DNA from: Xylogone sp. PMI_703
Taxonomy: Eukaryota > Ascomycota > Leotiomycetes
Direction: 5' to 3'
Assembly (NCBI GenBank): GCA_021399445.1
Contig: JAJTUQ010000003.1
Coordinates: 7,068,001 to 7,132,000, forward strand
DNA: 64,000 bases
The notes under the pieces: model-generated
Told to the model about the DNA's origin: nothing
What the model saw: only the letters and a program-made list of their open reading frames with translations
The model's database searches: none
Shown: positions 58,919 to 64,000 of the stretch, one piece after another
How positions within the stretch are numbered: the stretch's first letter is position 1
How the letters are laid out: every line of letters starts with the position of its first letter
Program-made: the position numbers and the translations under genes

Positions 58919-59712
58919 TGTGCTAGGATATGGTTAGTAAGTAGCTCTCCAAACTGCTACAACGTAAGTAATGGGCATGATTCTTTCGCTGGCATTATCC
59001 AGATCAAGTTTTAACCGTATAATCTCAGACCAAAAGGCTATTCGATTCCCGATACCCGCGCAAAACTTCGTTGAGTCATAGGTCAAATGCAAAGTTGTGC
59101 GCGCATATTGGGGGATCAGAGTAACCGCGGCCACCGGCTCATGTCCACAGGTTTACTTTACCTGGTGACGTCTTCTCTGATCAGATAATTGTGCAGTACT
59201 CAAATACATGTTCCCGCAAAGACTCGAGAGTGTGCTGAGGGAGTGGCCGTACTTAGAAACGGAATTCGAGCGGTTGTTGGTAGTGGTTTGACTACGAGCC
59301 ATGACTTTTTTCTTCGAAAATCGACGTCCTTCCGGGTACCTTTTGTGGCAATTGGTTAGAGTGAGTTAGGTCGCAATGAAAAGTCGCGGGCAAGAGTCTC
59401 TGCCAAGGGGCAAAAATTTCCCGCGGGGTCTGAACAATTTTCGAGCCTTATCAGCGATACCGGTATGGGTTGCCGCGGGGTATATTATCATCAACGGACT
59501 GGCGTCTTCTACAGTACAGGGCTTCACTATATCACCGGTAGTCCTTTAGTCCACGAATTGTGCACTTGACATGTTATTAACTGGTGATTTAGCTCTACAT
59601 GGTGCTATATCTAACATCGTGTCTGCAGATATTCTTATAAATCGTGCAGTGAAAAAGGAAAGTTACAGTAAAGTAAAGCTACCCACTTTCCCTCGCTCCC
59701 ACGCCGGTGGTT
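58919..59712. other. Intergenic region permease-HNH gene A
   Basis: About 790 bases with the permease promoter on the left and the 3' flank of the first HNH gene on the right. No coding frame is supported. Confidence 0.5.
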
Positions 59713-61264
59713 CTAGAGCTCTCCATCAACCTTCCCATGACAGATTCGCTTAAGCTTATTGGACCAATTCCGTAGCTTCGACGCAGACCTTTTCTCCATC
59801 CATTTAAGCTTCTTATGCAACAAATCATCATCCTTAGTGTCGTTATGGTTGGTGCTTGTCACAACATTAACGTAGTCAGCAAAAAGGCCGTCACTGGGCA
59901 TCGGATCTAAATAGTCTAAGGGACCAGAAGCATTGCCTATGTTATCAGCTCTAGACTGGTCTTGAGCCTCCATTTTTCCTGAAGAACCCCCTGGGTCCTG
60001 TGTGCTTGCTATCAACGGAGTCGCCTTTCTGTATTTGGGGAGATTGCCCCGAGCGACCCAGTCTTCCTGCCATGATGTCACTGACCGTCTCAATGAGTCC
60101 ACATGGTAGCCTAGGTTTCTATCTCGAGACTTCTGCATTCGAGTGGTGAAACAGACACAATTCGAATCATACAACCCTACTCCGCTCATGATAATGAGCC
60201 TGGTAATGCAGGAGTGGAGAACAAATAATCCTGGATGGGGCAGTGGTAAATCGTCAAAACCATGGTTTATGAACCTTAGCCTCATATTCGGGGAGACCTT
60301 TTTCACCGACTTCTCCGTACGATCCTCAGCACCATTTAGCACAGACACTGGGTTATGTTTGTTCCAGAATGCGGCTGAGTGAGAACGAAAACACACCACA
60401 TATGACTTGATCTCTCCAGTTGTCAAGTCCGGCAGAACCGTGTCCAGAAGTGGATCAAAACTAAAGCTTCCATCATTGAAAGCTTCGTGAAACGTAGTAT
60501 TCAGCGTGATACTATTTTCGACATCCCCATTCGATAAGAATTCAACGATGTTATTAAAGATTTCATCGCCAAGAAAAGCGGCAAGGAACACTGACACAGT
60601 CCTGTAAGCATGCAAATCATCATCATCTGCTCCTCGGAATGATTTTCTCGGACCCCATTTGTAAGGCACTATATGTGTAGCCCTCACACCGAAGCAGTCT
60701 AGTATAGAATTCCCTGTAAGGATACAAGTCGATGTATCTCGTCTTAAAGTATCATTCTGAAGAGACTGCGATACTATAGCGGGAGAAAGGATATACTCTT
60801 CTTTGCGCATTTCCAGGCCATGGTCTCTACTCCATGACTTGATATGTTCCATCTTTACCTTCTCTTTTGTCATATTAGCCCAATTATTCTGTCAGGGATA
60901 AGCATAGGAACATACCAGACCAACTATCTATAGACTTGAATTTTCCTTTCACAATATCACCCATTCCCCATAATCGTAGCTTAATCAGAGCATAATAGAT
61001 AAGCATGCCGTATGCCTTGATGCATTCATCATTAGTTGTCACAAGCCAGCGCATCCTGGCTCGAAAACTTCTGCTCGGAGAGTATTTGATGGCTGTAGAG
61101 AGTGGAAGGATGTTACAGCTTGTGACCCATCTACAAGAATTCAATTCCAAGTCTATCATACATATATCTTCTGGGCTCGCCATATCCAATTCACCAGCAC
61201 CAAATATTTGGGCCAGTTTGGTGAATGGGAGAGGCTCCGGCTCCTCCGTCGTACACTGTGTCAT
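59713..61264 (-). CDS. HNH-endonuclease-like domain protein A (intact motif)
   Basis: Exons 61264-60916 and 60863-59713, intron 52 nt (GTATGT...CTAATATGACAAAAG); 499 aa. The N-terminal domain (about 10-105) is helical with PFTKLAQIFG, TAIKYSPSRSFRARM and YALIKLRLWG. The middle has the fungal HNH pattern: C163-ILTG, H180 in ATHIVP, N233 in ENSITLN and H242 in TTFHEAF, followed by FDPLLD. These are the metal- and phosphate-handling positions of HNH nucleases, although many fungal members are uncharacterised. A later block, LPLPHPGLFVLHSCI, is shared with gene B. There is no signal peptide. Genes A and B have the same exon plan and are a tandem duplication. The biological role is unknown. Confidence 0.75.
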
Positions 61265-61565
61265 TTTCAAAGTTTATATCAATAGATTCGATTAAGTATT
61301 TAATAGGAACTATGTGATTAGGCAAGGTAGCTGGATATGATCGGTGTGTGCAGTACAGGATTTGGTTTCGAGATTTAATGGAGATATATATAGGGTGGTG
61401 GTAGCCGGTCTGAACCTCAATTAATGCCCAAAAAGCGCGTCAGTCGGAATTCGATAGGAGTGGCTTTTTAAGACAATATCATGTAGAAATTAAGTGAGCT
61501 ATTGCAGCATCTCTTCTATAAATAAATCTATAATTCTATTCTATTACATCCGTTATACTATTGAG
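61265..61565. other. Spacer between HNH paralogues
   Basis: 301 AT-rich bases: promoter of gene A and 3' flank of gene B, both read leftward. Nothing else seen. Confidence 0.5.
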
Positions 61566-62936
61566 CTAACTCACTAATAAAACACAGTCAGTTCCGTATA
61601 CGCAAAGTCGGTTTACCTCATCCGCCATAGCCTTCGTATCCCATTCTGTTTTATCAAATCTCCGTTTGACCTGAAAATCAAGATCATCGTCGTAGTCTTC
61701 AGTTGGGCCCCGGCAGGATTCTTCAAATTCTAAATCGAGGTCTTTAGGCTCATCTCGTATCGCTACTCCTCCAAGAACAAGCAACATGGAGATACATCCA
61801 TGGAAGACCATCAAGCCTGGGTGCGGCAAAGGTAGCTCAGGGGTAAGATGGTTGAGTCGGTGAACTTTCAACATCAGATCTGGAGCTAAGTGTGTAGCAT
61901 CATATTTCTCCTTCAAATTTCCACCACACATATCCTTTTCTGTCCGAGTTTCGAGCCTGTCTTCGTTTGTACATGCTCGAGTTGTCGACATTGTTTGCTT
62001 GTGCCAAAACCCGGGAGTGAGTGAGCGTAAGCATGCCTTGAATGCGATAACCTCTCCCGTGTCCTCATCTCGTTCAACTGTCTCCAACAGGGGATCCAGA
62101 TAGAAATCAAGCGTGCTAAACGATCTCACAATGGATAAATTCAAGGTAATGCCATTTTCTGCTGTTTCTGTTGATAACACCCGATGTACTTCACTATAGA
62201 GAGTCTTCCCTAGGAAGGCACCAAGAAACAGAGCAACAACTCTGCACGCATGATATTGATGAGTATGATGTTGTAGATCTTTCTTTCTTGGTCTCCAGCT
62301 ATAAGCTGCCAGGGGTATGGCTTGAGCAGCTTGAGAGCCCATACCTAACCCTGTAACGATACACCTACCGCCATCCCGAATCAGGACGTCTTTTCGAAAA
62401 GCTCGAGATCTGCTAGCTGGAGGCAAACTAATTTTAGCCTCCTTAAATTCTTGTAAGCTAAAGAGGTACATCCATAGTTCAATATTCTCTGAAGTGAGCT
62501 CGTCTTAGATAATGTTAGCACTCATTTTAATCTACGAGAGCGAAAGTAGCAACAACCCACCAATGAACCCACGGCCATAAGCCTTTTTCTCAATAGATAA
62601 GTCATCCTCACCCCAGAGACGTAGCCGCATCAACGCATATCTGATGAATAAACCGAACGGCTTCATGAGCTCGGAGTTTGATTTCAACAGGCATAGCATC
62701 TTGGATCGAAAAGAGCTACTTGGAGAGTATTTTGTAGCAGCGATAATTGGTTGCATAGTCCATTTTGAAGACCATTTGCAGGACATCACAGCATACTCTA
62801 TGTCAAACATCTCCTCTGGCGTTGCCATCTTCAAATCCTTACTGGAGATACCAAAGGCCCGCGATAACTTAGCAAAAGGATGCGGCTGCGGCTGTAGCGC
62901 GGCGCTTTGAAAGAGGAATGTCTTTTTGGATGCCAT
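61566..62936 (-). CDS. HNH-like domain protein B (degenerate paralogue)
   Basis: Exons 62936-62561 and 62503-61566, intron 57 nt (GTGGGT...CTAACATTATCTAAG) at the same phase and place as in gene A; 437 aa. The N-terminal domain aligns with A (PFAKLSRAFG, AATKYSPSSSFRSKM, YALMRLRLWG). In the HNH region the CIVTG start is kept, but the first His is Gln (Q186 in AAQAIP), the Asn remains (N242 in ENGITLN) and the last His is Val (V251). LDPLLE and LPLPHPGLMVFHGCI follow. The protein therefore keeps the scaffold without the nuclease centre. The C-terminus is shorter and different from A; a further intron starting at GTAAAC near the end is possible but not required. Confidence 0.72.
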
Positions 62937-64000
62937 TTTGGATATATCTAGTACTTAGAACTGTGGGAGAATAAAAAGTGGGTTAAAGGAAAGGTATTAT
63001 AGAAGAAAAGACTTATCCTTCACATCCAGGCTAGATCGCAATAAAGCTAGTCACAAAGCTAGTCAAAACAGCAATCACCATGACGCATTTTTAATAGGAA
63101 GCCAAAATTTTGTAACACCGGAATGGAGTTCGATAAAATCGGAAAGAAATAGAATGAGGTAATAATGAGCGTGTAGCGAGACTAATTCTAGAACCACAAA
63201 CCTTCAATAACATACATGGTCACTTTCATGATGAGCCAGGATTCCGACCAAGCCTCAAATTAGAGGACACTTATTCTAGCTAACTTATCTAGAATACCTC
63301 TTCTTGAACTGTACCGATTCCCTGTCTTAAAACGAAGTACCACGGGTTTAAGTCATTTCAACCGTGAATATAAAGTAGAGCATATTCGACAGAAGTAGAT
63401 GATTTTGCCGTCATCTCATACCTGAAGTAGGCGACCCTGGTGTAGTTTCAGAGTCCAGGTAGAGAGATTGCTAGGTAGAGAGATTGCTAGGTAGAGAGAT
63501 TGCTAGGTAGAGAGATTGCTAGGTAGAGAGATTGCTAGGTAGAGAGATTGCTAGGTAGAGAGATTGCTAGGTAGAGAGATTGCTAGGTAGAGAGATTGCT
63601 AGGTAGAGAGATTGCTAGGTAGAGAGATTGCTATTATCTGCATATTTTACCAATTAAAGTTAAGTTCTGCGCTCTATCTCCATATTACAACACCAGGGTC
63701 TACCAACCTCGCGCAATGAAAATGAGAGGTTATCACGTACAAGACTGACACTGAATTGACCGACATCATTAAAACATCACCTCAACCTTCCTTATGTTAG
63801 TTGGGAGAAAGTTCAACCAAGGAATATTGTCCCAAGTGAAACTCGCAGAAATTGCAGAACACCTCGAGGATGGCAGGCAAGGTACGGAAGAGGTTTAGAT
63901 CATTAATAATTCGGTTATTGATTGTCGGTGCTAACGTACCCAACACGTCTAATTATCTAGAATGAAGTCATACGATTCATAGATGCTAAGCAAGCTCAAA
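62937..64000. other. Right flank with minisatellite
   Basis: About 1.06 kb upstream of HNH gene B to the contig edge. It contains the 16-bp x 11 tandem array at 63457-63632 and otherwise AT-rich sequence with no supportable gene. A gene beginning beyond the edge cannot be excluded. Confidence 0.5.
63457..63632. repeat. Minisatellite: 16-bp unit, 11 perfect copies
   Basis: Eleven exact head-to-tail copies of AGGTAGAGAGATTGCT fill 176 bases with no mismatch. The unit is purine-rich on this strand. Perfect identity indicates recent expansion by slippage or unequal exchange. Sixteen is not a multiple of three, and every frame of an array of this kind is unlikely to be coding. It lies about 520 nt upstream of HNH gene B. 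Confidence 0.97.

Overview
The window looks like a nuclear contig of a filamentous ascomycete (Pezizomycotina). Almost every gene is interrupted by short introns (mostly 45-125 nt) with GTAAGT/GTATGT-type donors, CTAAC/CTAAT-like branch sites and AG acceptors. The proteins are typical fungal housekeeping families, and genes are separated by long intergenic stretches. The family mix would fit Leotiomycetes, but that placement is only an inference. No tRNA, rRNA, CRISPR array or intact transposon was found. Exon borders given here come from reading splice signals together with family continuity, not from transcripts.

Layout. 1-8.5 kb: TED1 (GPI-lipid phosphoesterase), a 2EXR/F-box-like protein, TIM50 (mitochondrial import) and a small three-exon Clr5-like gene. 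8.5-14.5 kb: a 6 kb gene-poor block. 14.5-20.1 kb: divergent RPN11 (proteasome deubiquitinase) and RPD3 (histone deacetylase), then RPL23. 21.3-28.1 kb: an ABCC-type transporter and a ZIP zinc transporter. 28.7-38 kb: minus-strand run of GUP1 (GPI remodelling acyltransferase), thioredoxin reductase, COG4 (Golgi tether) and a GH18 chitinase-like protein whose catalytic motif is altered. 38-40.3 kb: second gene-poor block. 40.3-52 kb: YTH1 (mRNA 3'-end processing), a DUF1776 protein, WSS1 (DNA-protein crosslink protease), MTC1 and a large AT-hook protein. 52.5-64 kb: a small secreted cysteine-containing protein, 4.3 kb of gene-poor DNA, an NCS1 purine/cytosine permease, two tandem HNH-domain paralogues and an 11-copy 16-bp minisatellite.

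Functional links. TED1, GUP1 and COG4 all serve the secretory/GPI-anchor pathway but are dispersed, so this is not an operon-like cluster. RPN11 and RPD3 share a 0.6 kb divergent promoter with a GTCACGTG E-box; a second copy of that octamer precedes YTH1. The most unusual items are the GH18 protein lacking its catalytic Asp/Glu pair, the HNH pair in which one copy has lost both histidines, a possible mitochondrial leader on thioredoxin reductase made by an upstream exon, the candidate effector, and an in-frame intron inside a YTH1 zinc finger.
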